A stretch of 12,782 nucleotides of DNA from NCBI GenBank assembly GCA_015499995.1, contig JADNRV010000800.1, positions 1 to 12,782 of the forward strand, written 5' to 3'. The DNA is from Flammula alnicola (taxonomy: Eukaryota > Basidiomycota > Agaricomycetes > Agaricales > Strophariaceae). This document shows, in pieces, positions 1 through 7,629 of the stretch (position 1 is its first letter; each line of letters opens with the position of its first letter). Under the pieces are notes generated by a model, which worked only from the letters and a program-made list of their open reading frames with translations, searched no databases and was not told where the DNA came from. Both the position numbers and the translations under genes were made by a program.

Positions 1-2
1 GC

Positions 3-1367
3 TGCAGGGGCAGACCTCAGACGTCTTCAGGCCATGCCACCCACGTCATTCAAGTGGACCTGGGGGAGCGCCTCACGAAAGCAGATGTTCTCGCCCTTCG
101 GCATTTCTCCAAGGAACGTGTTCGATCTGGGTATGATACCGACCTCAGGGACGGGATATTGCATGGGGAATGGTCAGTGGCCAACCCCACTACGCCAAAC
201 GGCACTGCCCGATACAGCTTGGTGTCTGCCGATGCCCACGCCCCGCCTCCAGCCACCACTCTGCAATTTCCCGTGCACTTCACATCACGTCACACGAAGA
301 CAACCACATCCCAACTCTCCATCTCTGCTATCGCCTCACGCTGGATTGCCGATAAGGCTGCCGCTGCTGGTGCCGATCAACCCTCACCATTGCCTGCTGT
401 TGTTGACACTGCTACTGTTGCCGCTGCATGGTTGTTTTCACATGGACCTGCCGGCATCTCGCATGCAGCACCCTCCCAATCTTCCATCTCAGCTCAGGCT
501 GTCGCCTCACGCTGGCTTGCCGATGCCGATGCCGCTCCAACCTCAACGTCCCCTGCTGCTGTTGGCGCTGCATGGTTGTTGCAACACGGCGACGACGATG
601 CAGGGGAGTCACCAGACGTGGATGTGATTGATGCTGATGCTCTCGCCTCCCGGTGGCTTGCAGATACGACTGCCGATTCCGACGCCTCAACAGAGGAGGT
701 GATTGATGCTGATGCTCTCGCCTCACGGTGGCTGGCAGATACGACTGCCGATTCCGACACCTCATCAACAGATGACAATCTTGTTGATGCTGAGACTGTA
801 GCCTCACGGTGGCTTGCGCGTGAGGATACCGGTCGTCCTTCAGCGCCAAACCCATCCTCCCAACCTATCACAGAACTTACAGTCGATAACTGGTATGCCA
901 CACATTCGGACGACGGAGGTAATCACGGGATGCCCAATACTGACAATGCCTGGCTTGACAGAGCCGCCGTGCCTGACTCCCCATGTGCCGATCCCGATCG
1001 GAGCGACGACAATGCCGATTCACAGGAGGATGATAGCGATGAGGAAGAGGATGACAGCGATGAGGACGAGGATGATACTGAGGATGAGACTGAGGATGAG
1101 GATGAGGATGAGGATGATGAGGATGACGAGGCTAACGAGGCTGACGATGATGATAGTGCCGAATCCGACCACACTGCCGATCCCGACTGCGCTGCCAATC
1201 CCCCAAGCACACCCAATCCCGACAGCTCTGATGCATCGGGTGGCACACACCCCGCTTTCAGCCCAGTCACTCCATCGCGATTCACTCTCCGGCCTCAATA
1301 TGCCCCAGTTGACTTCGCCTTCCTCCCAGTTGAGTGGTTTGGCGACGACGGCATCCCCCAGGAGTAG
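3..1367 (+). CDS. Unrecognised Trp-repeat, acidic low-complexity protein (5' partial)
   Basis: The frame is open from the left edge to a TAG at 1365-1367. There is no in-frame ATG near the left end (the codon at 54 is GTG), so the true start or an upstream exon lies outside. I do not recognise the family. In order: an N-terminal stretch that looks folded (about positions 45-200, containing ERLTKADVLALRHFSKERV); an Ala/Asp/Ser/Thr-rich part with nine Trp residues (codons at 342, 429, 513, 573, 654, 729, 810, 891 and 951) spaced 20-29 residues apart, five of them in an ASRW[LI]A motif; a nearly pure Asp/Glu tract (about 1024-1164); and a Pro/Ser linker ending in a hydrophobic tail with VDFAFLPVEWFGDDG. 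No signal peptide or membrane segment is visible in this part. It could be a lineage-specific nuclear or scaffold protein, or the tail of a mobile-element protein. The frame is probably real because a 1.3-kb GC-rich ORF keeps the same protein motif across diverged repeats. Confidence 0.6.
   Translation, partial: CRGRPQTSSGHATHVIQVDLGERLTKADVLALRHFSKERVRSGYDTDLRDGILHGEWSVANPTTPNGTARYSLVSADAHAPPPATTLQFPVHFTSRHTKTTTSQLSISAIASRWIADKAAAAGADQPSPLPAVVDTATVAAAWLFSHGPAGISHAAPSQSSISAQAVASRWLADADAAPTSTSPAAVGAAWLLQHGDDDAGESPDVDVIDADALASRWLADTTADSDASTEEVIDADALASRWLADTTADSDTSSTDDNLVDAETVASRWLAREDTGRPSAPNPSSQPITELTVDNWYATHSDDGGNHGMPNTDNAWLDRAAVPDSPCADPDRSDDNADSQEDDSDEEEDDSDEDEDDTEDETEDEDEDEDDEDDEANEADDDDSAESDHTADPDCAANPPSTPNPDSSDASGGTHPAFSPVTPSRFTLRPQYAPVDFAFLPVEWFGDDGIPQE
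333..953 (+). repeat. Degenerate Trp-centred protein repeat array, nine units
   Basis: The ASRW-type cores start at 333, 504, 645, 720 and 801. AAW-type cores (AAAWL and GAAWL) lie between them with Trp codons at 429 and 573. Two weaker units follow with Trp at 891 (NWYA) and 951 (AWLD). Trp-to-Trp spacing is 87, 84, 60, 81, 75, 81, 81 and 60 bp, all multiples of three. The units differ in DNA while keeping the small-x-x-W-hydrophobic core, which suggests selection on the protein. Confidence 0.75.
624..773 (+). repeat. 75-bp tandem duplication inside the Trp-repeat ORF
   Basis: Two adjacent copies start at 624 and 699 (25 codons each, beginning VIDADALASRWLADTTADSD). They differ at only three bases over their first 66 or so, so this is the youngest duplication in the array. 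A more diverged third copy follows near 780. Confidence 0.85.
1024..1164 (+). repeat. GAGGAT-type microsatellite coding an Asp/Glu tract
   Basis: Imperfect hexamer repeats of gaggat, mixed with gacgat and gatgat, encode an almost unbroken run of Asp and Glu. Such tracts vary in length by slippage and are common in nuclear, histone- or nucleic-acid-associated proteins. No function can be read from the tract alone. Confidence 0.85.
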
Positions 1368-1449
1368 TCGAGATCAGAACATTTTATGTACCTTCATGTA
1401 TTTTACTTTTTTAATTGGTCATATCTTGGAAGATGTTGCAGTCCGATTT

Positions 1450-1480
1450 TCAGTGCTGAGGCCCTCGATTCAAGCACTGA
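1450..1480. repeat. Inverted repeat, 8-bp arms, 15-nt loop
   Basis: The arms tcagtgct (1450-1457) and agcactga (1473-1480) are perfectly complementary. It lies about 85 bp after the stop codon of the Trp-repeat gene and so may fold in its 3' UTR. Its role is unknown. Confidence 0.55.
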
Positions 1481-1508
1481 GCAAAGCCGACTCGGGGGAT
1501 GCAGCCCC

Positions 1509-1543
1509 GATCTCAAGTGCCGACCCTGATCTCAAGTGCCGAC
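1509..1543. repeat. 19-bp-period tandem repeat, two copies
   Basis: The 16-bp word gatctcaagtgccgac occurs at 1509-1524 and again, identical, at 1528-1543. Further gccgac words sit nearby at about 1486 and 1573. The repeat is non-coding as far as I can tell. Confidence 0.8.
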
Positions 1544-1792
1544 TGTTCCAGATTCATGCAAATTGGCAACGCCGACTGTGACCCTTCGATCTCCCGACTC
1601 CCTGCGAGATATTCTTGAGCCATTATATACGGCAGCCCAGATTTTGGGTGCCGAGTGCCCCGATCTATGGCAATCGGCAATGGGGATGGGGGGCCCATTA
1701 GGCATGCTGAACGCGTGGGGGCTCCAGCGAATTCGGTGTATCATATTATGTAGTACGTATGCTACCTAATTATACATGGTACATTATTCACT

Positions 1793-1814
1793 GGTTCAGC
1801 GAATTCGCTGAACC
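1793..1814. repeat. 22-bp perfect palindrome centred on an EcoRI-type core
   Basis: The segment is identical to its own reverse complement over 22 bases, with half-site ggttcagcgaa. The word cagcgaattcg also occurs at about 1725, so the palindrome may have arisen from an inverted copy of a local sequence. A dimeric binding site, a cruciform or a transposon relic are all possible. Confidence 0.8.
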
Positions 1815-1843
1815 CATATCACACGGCACATTGTACATGTTCG

Positions 1844-1866
1844 GTGTACCATATTATATGGTACAC
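1844..1866. repeat. Perfect hairpin, 10-bp arms, 3-nt loop
   Basis: The arms gtgtaccata and tatggtacac flank tta. A diverged direct copy of the same block, cggtgta followed by catattat and gtac, starts at about 1735. This suggests a short duplicated palindromic element in the interval 1725-1870. Confidence 0.75.
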
Positions 1867-2983
1867 TGTAACAAAGGTATGTGTTTTTCATACTTACCGA
1901 CAAAGGAAGGGTATCCAACAACGTGGAGTAGCCTAATTGAGGATGCAAAAGTATGCGCCACAATGGTCGAAGCGTTGAACTGCAAGGCACAAATGTGGAC
2001 CTTTCAAGAACAGACGCACATGCACCTGACAGGCTTCGACGTCCCCGGACATGACTCTGATGATAGCGCCATCCAAATTCCGATGTTGACACGAGCCTGC
2101 CAGACAAGCGGAAAGTAATATGTGTCGATTGTTGGAAGGTTTTTCTCGAAGAACTTTCTGTATGCCAGGCGTCAGTCAACCAGGTCCACCATAGGGCCGC
2201 TGATTATACAGTCAGAAACGTACCTCAGACCACTGCATGACCAGATTGGCAAGACTGAGGACGTCCGCTGCACACTGGCAATGGCGGTTAACATAAACAT
2301 AGAGGTTGGTGGCTTTAGGATGCAATAGGATGCAATCCATTCGGGTGAACACTGAGCAAGTTTCTTTCGCATCTCAGACAGAGGACTTCTTATGTCGGAA
2401 TGGGCTAGCAGTTTTCGCTGTGACGTGGGGGAAAAGACAAGAAAAAAGACCCTCGCGGATGAAAATCTGTCGAAGATGGAAGGTTCTAAAAATAGCAAAC
2501 GATATCTCTCAGAGAATGTCTGCAAAAGACCGGAAGATGCCGACTAGAGTGATTTTCATATTCATCGAGATAATGACACAGAGCACTGAAGCTGGGGTGT
2601 AAGTAGATCGAACCAATAGCTTTCATCCAACGGTATTTCAGCAGCGAACAACCCAACCGAAACTCACTTACGTGCGTGTGTCGAGATATGTACCACGGGA
2701 CAGAAAGCGACAAGAAAAAACAAAGCAACGTAAATCGCCGATCCTCTGATAGAAGATAAATGGTGTGTTAGCATAACGTGATCCCCCTGAATAATAGCGG
2801 CTCTGGTAGCAGAGCGTGGCAGGGTATGCGGATCTACTGTACAGTTCGTAAAGGTTAAAATATGTCTAAATAAGAACGTAGCACTAGTCGTTGGGTGTCT
2901 ATAATATTGAAAGTTAAAAAGATATATCGATATTCCAGGCCTTGCATCTAGCTCACGTTTGCTCCATCGTGACCAGCAAGGTA

Positions 2984-5170
2984 CTAGGGGGCGGCGGTGG
3001 TCAAGACTTCAACTTTCTCCTTCTCGTCAATGTGGTCCTGGCTTGAAGACTCATCAAAAGAATCCGGGATGTCGTCGGCCAAGATGGCCTTGTCCATGAA
3101 AGTTTCGTGCGGGGGAAATGCCTTGGAAAGGACCAAGTAGACGCTGCCAGCCGAGAAAAACTTGGAGAATAATGTCTGTTAGCTGTGTACCCGCGAAAAG
3201 TCAAGACATCCACATACTCCGTACAGCCACGCAATATTAAACAAGAACGATGCGTTTCCTACTGGGATTTTAGGATTGATGTTATTGATTAACCCAGGAA
3301 GGGTTGGCGTGATGGACACGAGTAGAGTAACTGCTGCCCTCCAATTCTATAATAGAGCAGAACGGGCTTAGCCATGGGTTGACAGGGAAATTGAAAGGAT
3401 ATGACATACAATCCCGTTCCAATACCGATACCTTCCGCGAGGGTCGTACATCGCGGGAACATCAACCTTGCCTTGATGCACAAACCAGTACTGGCGTAAG
3501 AAAGAGAAGGTCAGTCAAAACTAGACCGACCTGGGGCCAAAATAATTATAACTTACATCGACAACCATTCTGAGAAACCGAGCGAGAAACCATCAACAAC
3601 AGAAGATAGAAACATCTGACCAAGATGACGTACATTCCAGCGAAAGGGCCCAAGAAAACCGTATAGCCAGACATGAAAGAGAGGAATCCTGGAGCAGACG
3701 CCAGAATTTCCCATGGGCAGAGGACCCACCCCCAATAATGGCGCAGATAATTTGGCCCCGTTTAATGTTGATATAATTTGGAAACAAGACTGTCATGTCG
3801 TTGGCCGCACTGAGACTGTTAGCGGATATATTGGTGCCAATGGTGGCAAGTATGAAACTGAAGGAGGCGAAGAATGCGGCTGCGCGGTTGTCCCATCGAT
3901 CGATGAGGCGCAAGGGATCCCATAAAACTTCGCCATAGAGTACCTCGCCTGCGGAAGTGACAGCGATGCCTGAAGTCTTGCGTAAATACATGATAAATAT
4001 GATGGATTTCGGCAGTACTTACCTACAAATCCAATGAGAGTAAATGCGACCGGGATGATGAACAACTGAATGTATTGCCTGTAAATAAAAAATGAGAATT
4101 GAGCAGCGACGAATAAATCCAACCTTACGCCTTCTCGTTTTTAGCATAACGCTGAGTAATAGATTCAGTACTCGAAAGGGAAAGCAAGATGGAAGGTATT
4201 TTACTCACAGTGAAGTCAGGAATATTTACAGAGAGTGTCGCATAAATGCCAAGCGCGCTGTTTAAAGCACTCAACCATGCCCAACTGAAAGTACCGCCGC
4301 TCAAAGTCGTGTGCAGGGGCTCCAAACTGGTCTTGGGCGGTACTTTGACAAAGGCCCAGATCAACATGCTGAGCCAAGCGAAAGGAACGATAACGCCTTT
4401 GACTGTGAAGAAATGTCGAATGTTTTGAGGCGAAATGAACATCATAGGAAATTGAATGAGCCAGTAGAGGAAGTAGCACATCATCCCTAAATTGCAAAAC
4501 CAGTCGATATAAAGTTGAGAGTACGTATAAACTTAGAACTGACCGACAGTGGTAATGTGGGAGGATTCGGGCAAACGGTTGGGTATGTGTGCGACAGAGG
4601 GCCATATTGCCTTCAGCATTTGGTAGACACATTCCGATCCAGTGAAAGTCTGGGATGTCCGTCAGTTGTCGAAGAACTACGTCCAACATAGGAGACGTTA
4701 CCTGTATTCCGAACCAAAACATGGCCAGAATTACTCTGCTAACCACGCTGAAGTAACTCAACCAAAATCCAAATGATGAACGATTGAGCACTGGGAATGC
4801 AACGTGGAGTCGGGCACCGATCGTGCCATTCAGCACCATGACTATCTATGGAATTCAAGGTTTTTGTTCATGGCCTTTCGATTGAGAAGAGGGGGGTACT
4901 AACAGCGATAATGATGTTGCCCACTGCGATAGCGGGGAGAGCTTGTCGCCAAGACAGTCCAACCGCCAGCATAGAACTAGCTAGTTGCCACACAGCTGCG
5001 TTCGTGGCGTCCGAAATCCAATAAGCGACATAGTCCCAGGTCGTCCATGTTCTGTCCTCTGGAAGAACTGGGTCCATGTCCTTGTTGCTCCATCTTGAAG
5101 ATGGTCCAAACCTGGACACGCGATGGTCGCTGATCGCCCAGCTGGAACGCTGCAGGAATCCTGGGGCCAT
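2984..5170 (-). CDS. NCS1 (Fur-type) nucleobase/allantoin permease, one frameshift
   Basis: A plasma-membrane proton symporter for uracil, allantoin or related compounds (nucleobase:cation symporter-1); the exact substrate cannot be read. Eleven exons on minus: 5170-4904, 4845-4702, 4649-4544, 4486-4209, 4151-4129, 4078-4023, 3969-3634, 3569-3557, 3490-3410, 3346-3218 and 3160-2984. They give about 536 residues, the usual size, with the 12-helix pattern. Landmarks: RWSNKDMDPV and WTTWDYVAYWISDATNAAVW near the N-terminus; FPVLNRSSFGFW; MFWFGIQ (Trp133 and Gln137, matching the substrate-binding Trp/Gln of helix 3 in Mhp1 and FurD); GTNISAN (helix 8 Asn). The tail is acidic and lysine-rich. One base is missing from the C5 run at 3729-3733: before it the frame reads ICAIIGG, after it WVLCPWEILASAPGF continues the family in another frame. 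Either this is a recent pseudogene or a sequence error. All introns are GT-AG, 50-66 bp. Confidence 0.93.
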
Positions 5171-6076
5171 CTCGACCTTTGGGGAAGTTGGGAGAAGGAG
5201 GAGAGGATACGGAACCGCGGGTGGTTATGCGAGAGAAATTTCTTAAGTTATCTTATCCCAGGACACCACATGGCCGATAGAGCAGGGGCCTAGATAAGAA
5301 AGATATACAAAAATGAAGGATATGATGGCCGCGAGAATAGCGCTCCAGAGCGTTCCTTGCTGTGATATTCGCAGTGGCCTGTGGCGGTCGGCTATAGTAG
5401 TACTATACCTTCGGTGTTGGGGAACTGCAGTCGTTATCGACGAGGAACGGGCTGGCGGGAATCGAAATAATGCTTAGCAACGATCCAAGCTGTTTCGACG
5501 TCGATAAAGATAGGCATCCCAAGAGAATACATCATATCACAAGGGGAAAGGGGAATCGGCTCCCATGTCATAGATAACGATGTTGTAAAGATCAATACCG
5601 CTGGGTTGCCAATATTCCTGACACCTGTGGGCAGAAGACTGGGCTCATTTTTGAGATCGCTGAGTAGGGAACGATGTGGTCAAGAGTCAAGGACATTTAT
5701 GCAGGAATTGAGTGAGTAAAGGTTGGTTATGGCGTGACATTCCCTCATCTTCAAGTTGTTCCTCCCTTGTTCTGTCATTCCTCAGGCCCCATTCCTCTTC
5801 TTTGAAGTACAAGCACGCGTAGGACGCCCTAGACCAATCCTAGACTGCGATGGACTCAAAATCAGACGCCCTGTTATTTCTTCAGTCCGTGAGCATTCCG
5901 TACCGCGTTCATCCGATTCCGAAAATTGAATCACGAGTCCGCAGAAAGATGCCTTTGGCTTTCGTCCCTTACTCTGTGGATTGAATACCTTCGTCGCTCC
6001 TAACTCGGCCCTTCGTTCGCCGAGGTTTTATCAAAATTTCGCCGACGCCTAAGCTTGCAGATAAACTTGAAGCCTC
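5171..6076. other. Divergent intergenic region between permease and RCF1
   Basis: It holds the permease promoter on the left and the RCF1 promoter/leader on the right. A CCAAT box sits at 5834-5838, about 240 bp before the RCF1 start; CCAAT is the Hap2/3/5 site used by many respiratory genes. A 44-codon open frame starts with ATG at 5850 and ends with TGA at 5984 (MDSKSDALLF...). It has no recognised family and could be an upstream ORF if RCF1 transcription begins before it. Pyrimidine-rich stretches near 5750-5810 and 5960-6010 are typical of fungal promoters. Confidence 0.55.
5248..5577 (-). promoter_or_regulatory. GATA-factor site cluster upstream of the NCS1 permease
   Basis: Seven strict HGATAR matches lie on either strand at 5248-5253, 5275-5280, 5292-5297, 5434-5439, 5502-5507, 5508-5513 and 5572-5577. 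The first is part of a tandem GATAAGATAA read on the minus strand, about 80 bp before the permease start codon. HGATAR is the binding site of AreA/Nit2/Gln3-type nitrogen regulators, and purine, allantoin and uracil permeases are classic nitrogen-repressed genes. That regulation here is inferred, not shown. Confidence 0.55.
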
Positions 6077-6718
6077 ATGAGCACAGCGGTGTATCAAGAT
6101 CCTTTGGAAACATGGAGTGAAAAGGCCAATCGGAAGTTCAAAGAGAACCCATGGGTGCCCATAGGTGCGTCGAACTCATACAGACCACTTCTTTTGCGTT
6201 TCATTTACATATGTACCTATTGCACCTTCTCAGGATGCCTCGCAACATGTGGTGCCCTCGTCATGTCTGCTATCAAAATGCGGCAGGGCCAGTCCAAAAA
6301 TATGAACTACTGGCTGCGCACTCGCGTCGTTCTCCAAGGTCTGACCCTCGTCGTGCTCGTCGCGGGCTCCATGTCTATCCAAAAGTCCAGAAACAAAGAG
6401 ATAGCGGACGCAGGGGTCGGAAAGAATGAAGAGGGTCTTCTGCGGAACGAGAAGGAGAGGCAAGAATTTGAGGAGAGGCTTAGGGAGGCGCAGCATGCTA
6501 CGGAGATGGAGGAAAGCGCTGGGCTGAGCGGGATGAAGACTGTCAAGGGCCCGACGGTGAATATGGAGAGACGAGAAGAGGAGAGGAGGAAACAAGCTTC
6601 AGCCTCGGAGCAGGCTGCTGGCTCGACTATTGCTGCTGTGAAGAAGAGCAGTAGCTGGGGTTGGTGGTCAAAGGGCAGCGGCGGTTCAGGTTCACAGGAG
6701 GGCGGGGACTCGAGTTGA
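6077..6718 (+). CDS. RCF1: Respiratory supercomplex factor 1 (HIG1-domain protein)
   Basis: Rcf1 sits in the mitochondrial inner membrane and binds cytochrome c oxidase, helping its assembly and its association with complex III. Two exons, 6077-6164 and 6234-6718, with a 69-bp intron, give 190 residues (yeast Rcf1 is about 159). The HIG1 domain occupies about residues 12-80: KFKENPWVPIG, a first hydrophobic helix (CLATCGALVMSAI), a basic loop, then MNYWLRTRVVLQ leading into a second helix. The RxRxxxQ part of the Rcf1 motif is present (Arg58, Arg60, Gln64), while the leading Gln/Ile position is Asn54. After the domain come a charged coiled coil (EKERQEFEERLREAQ) and a Ser/Gly-rich tail. The intron is a multiple of three without a stop, so an unspliced reading also looks open; homology to PIG-CLAT across the junction favours splicing. 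The gene is convergent with ISD11. Confidence 0.93.
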   Translation: MSTAVYQDPLETWSEKANRKFKENPWVPIGASNSYRPLLLRFIYICTYCTFSGCLATCGALVMSAIKMRQGQSKNMNYWLRTRVVLQGLTLVVLVAGSMSIQKSRNKEIADAGVGKNEEGLLRNEKERQEFEERLREAQHATEMEESAGLSGMKTVKGPTVNMERREEERRKQASASEQAAGSTIAAVKKSSSWGWWSKGSGGSGSQEGGDSS

Positions 6719-6953
6719 GATGATATCCATTTTGTCCTTAATACTAATTCTATCTTGACTCCCAACTCACGCTCGTCGTTCCCCTCCTCTCCTTTACTAA
6801 AGAGCAGCTGGTCATTATTACTGAAAAATACACCACCATCCACGTCTCTCGATATGTCGTGAAACCTCCATCCTGATATCCAAGTCGAGGTCGAGTGTCC
6901 GTCCGTCTAGTTCCATCCACCCCGGAAAAAACCTCAACGCCAGTCCCTCCCGT
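6719..6953. other. Short convergent 3' intergenic region (RCF1 / ISD11)
   Basis: These 235 bp contain the 3' ends of both converging genes. It is pyrimidine-rich on plus, and I see no further gene. Confidence 0.6.
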
Positions 6954-7365
6954 TCATGAGTCCGATCTCTCCAAGATTGACTCCGGCCGCTTCTCCACGT
7001 CCGTTACTTCGACGGCAAGCTTCCAGCCGCCATATAGCTGGTTCACAACGGCACTTCGTCGGAGAACAGTGCTCTCCTTGACGGCTTCGGCATAGAGAGA
7101 ACGCACTTTCTCTGCGTCCGATTCGTTCTGAGAGGAAAACAGCAACGTCAGTCATTGTTCCAGAAAAACATCCAACACCGACAGTATGATTTTCAGCCTC
7201 TCAAGAACAGGGATTAGGACTTACTTGGATAGTGCGGAAGGTATCCTTTGTGCGGCGCACAAAGTATTCTCGAAAGTTATACGAGCTGAAAGACTGCGAT
7301 GTGCGCAGCATGTTGTGGTACAAGTTGAGGATCGCTCGTCGACTTGGGGTGGCTACGGCGGACAT
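6954..7365 (-). CDS. ISD11: ISD11 / LYRM4, cysteine desulfurase accessory LYR protein
   Basis: Isd11 binds and stabilises Nfs1 in the mitochondrial matrix, with acyl carrier protein, for persulfide formation in Fe-S cluster synthesis. Two exons on minus, 7365-7225 and 7127-6954, with a 97-bp GT-AG intron, give 104 residues, close to the usual size. Seen in the sequence: an N-terminal RRAILNLYHNML helix carrying the LYR position, then RTSQSFSSYNFREYFVRRTK, the best-conserved Isd11 block, and after the intron a helix with LYAEAVKESTVLRRSAVVNQLYG. The LYR tripeptide reads Leu-Tyr-His here. The start ATG at 7365-7363 fits the family N-terminus. The gene is divergent from URM1 with 264 bp between the start codons. 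Confidence 0.95.
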
Positions 7366-7629
7366 GACTGGCTGGGATTAGGTACTAAATGTTGTACGAG
7401 AGAAAATTCCAAGAAGTTGGTATTCAAGTAAATGAATACGAGACGGAGAAAGGGGATACTTAGTGGGTCATCATCACAATTTGGACTTACGTAATTAGAC
7501 TACAGATCAATTGATCGACATCTTATCTCGCTGCCTACATCTCCTGGCATCTCCCTCAAGCATCGCGCTCTACCTCAGGCTCAACGTTTAACTCTCGTAT
7601 TCTGTCTTTATTCAATCAATTCGCTCCAA
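7366..7629. promoter_or_regulatory. Shared bidirectional promoter of ISD11 and URM1
   Basis: The 264 bp separate two divergent start codons, so both promoters must lie here or overlap the 5' UTRs. Two palindromes are visible: TTACGTAA at 7487-7494, a bZIP (Yap/ATF-like) type site, and gatcaattgatc at 7505-7516. The URM1 side is a pyrimidine-rich leader. No TATA box is obvious. Confidence 0.65.

Larger units (their letters stand above)
1368..2983. other. Intergenic region, 1.6 kb, no supported gene
   Basis: Downstream of both flanking genes (the Trp-repeat gene on plus, the permease on minus). Short open frames on both strands, the longest about 120 codons, show no recognisable family, no codon-like conservation and no plausible splice extension. 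The first half carries hairpins and small repeats (listed separately). The part from about 2100 to 2983 shows nothing I can name apart from a 6-bp-stem hairpin at 2800-2815. There is no tRNA or rRNA signature. The region could be a decayed mobile element. Confidence 0.6.

Noticed and set aside
34..627. Long Pro/Leu/His-rich open frame overlapping the Trp-repeat gene on plus
   Set aside because: It is a frame shadow: the +3 frame keeps the repeated ASRW motif and the acidic tract, while this frame gives only composition-biased sequence.
333..953. Trp repeats as Argonaute GW/WG hooks or Atg8-interacting (LIR) motifs
   Set aside because: The Trp is not next to Gly, and the position three after Trp is not a consistent Leu/Ile/Val, so neither motif definition is met.
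923..1285. Poly-Ser open frame on minus and poly-Ile frame across the acidic tract
   Set aside because: These are the reverse reading of the GAGGAT repeat; no real protein features.
1759..2118. 119-codon open frame on plus in the intergenic region
   Set aside because: It starts inside the palindrome cluster, and no family, domain or codon signal could be seen.
2800..2815. 6-bp stem, 4-nt loop hairpin considered as part of a tRNA
   Set aside because: No clover-leaf, no B-box sequence downstream and no acceptor stem could be found around it.
3721..3745. A short intron explaining the permease frame change
   Set aside because: Conserved residues run on directly across the point with none missing, and no donor-acceptor pair fits.
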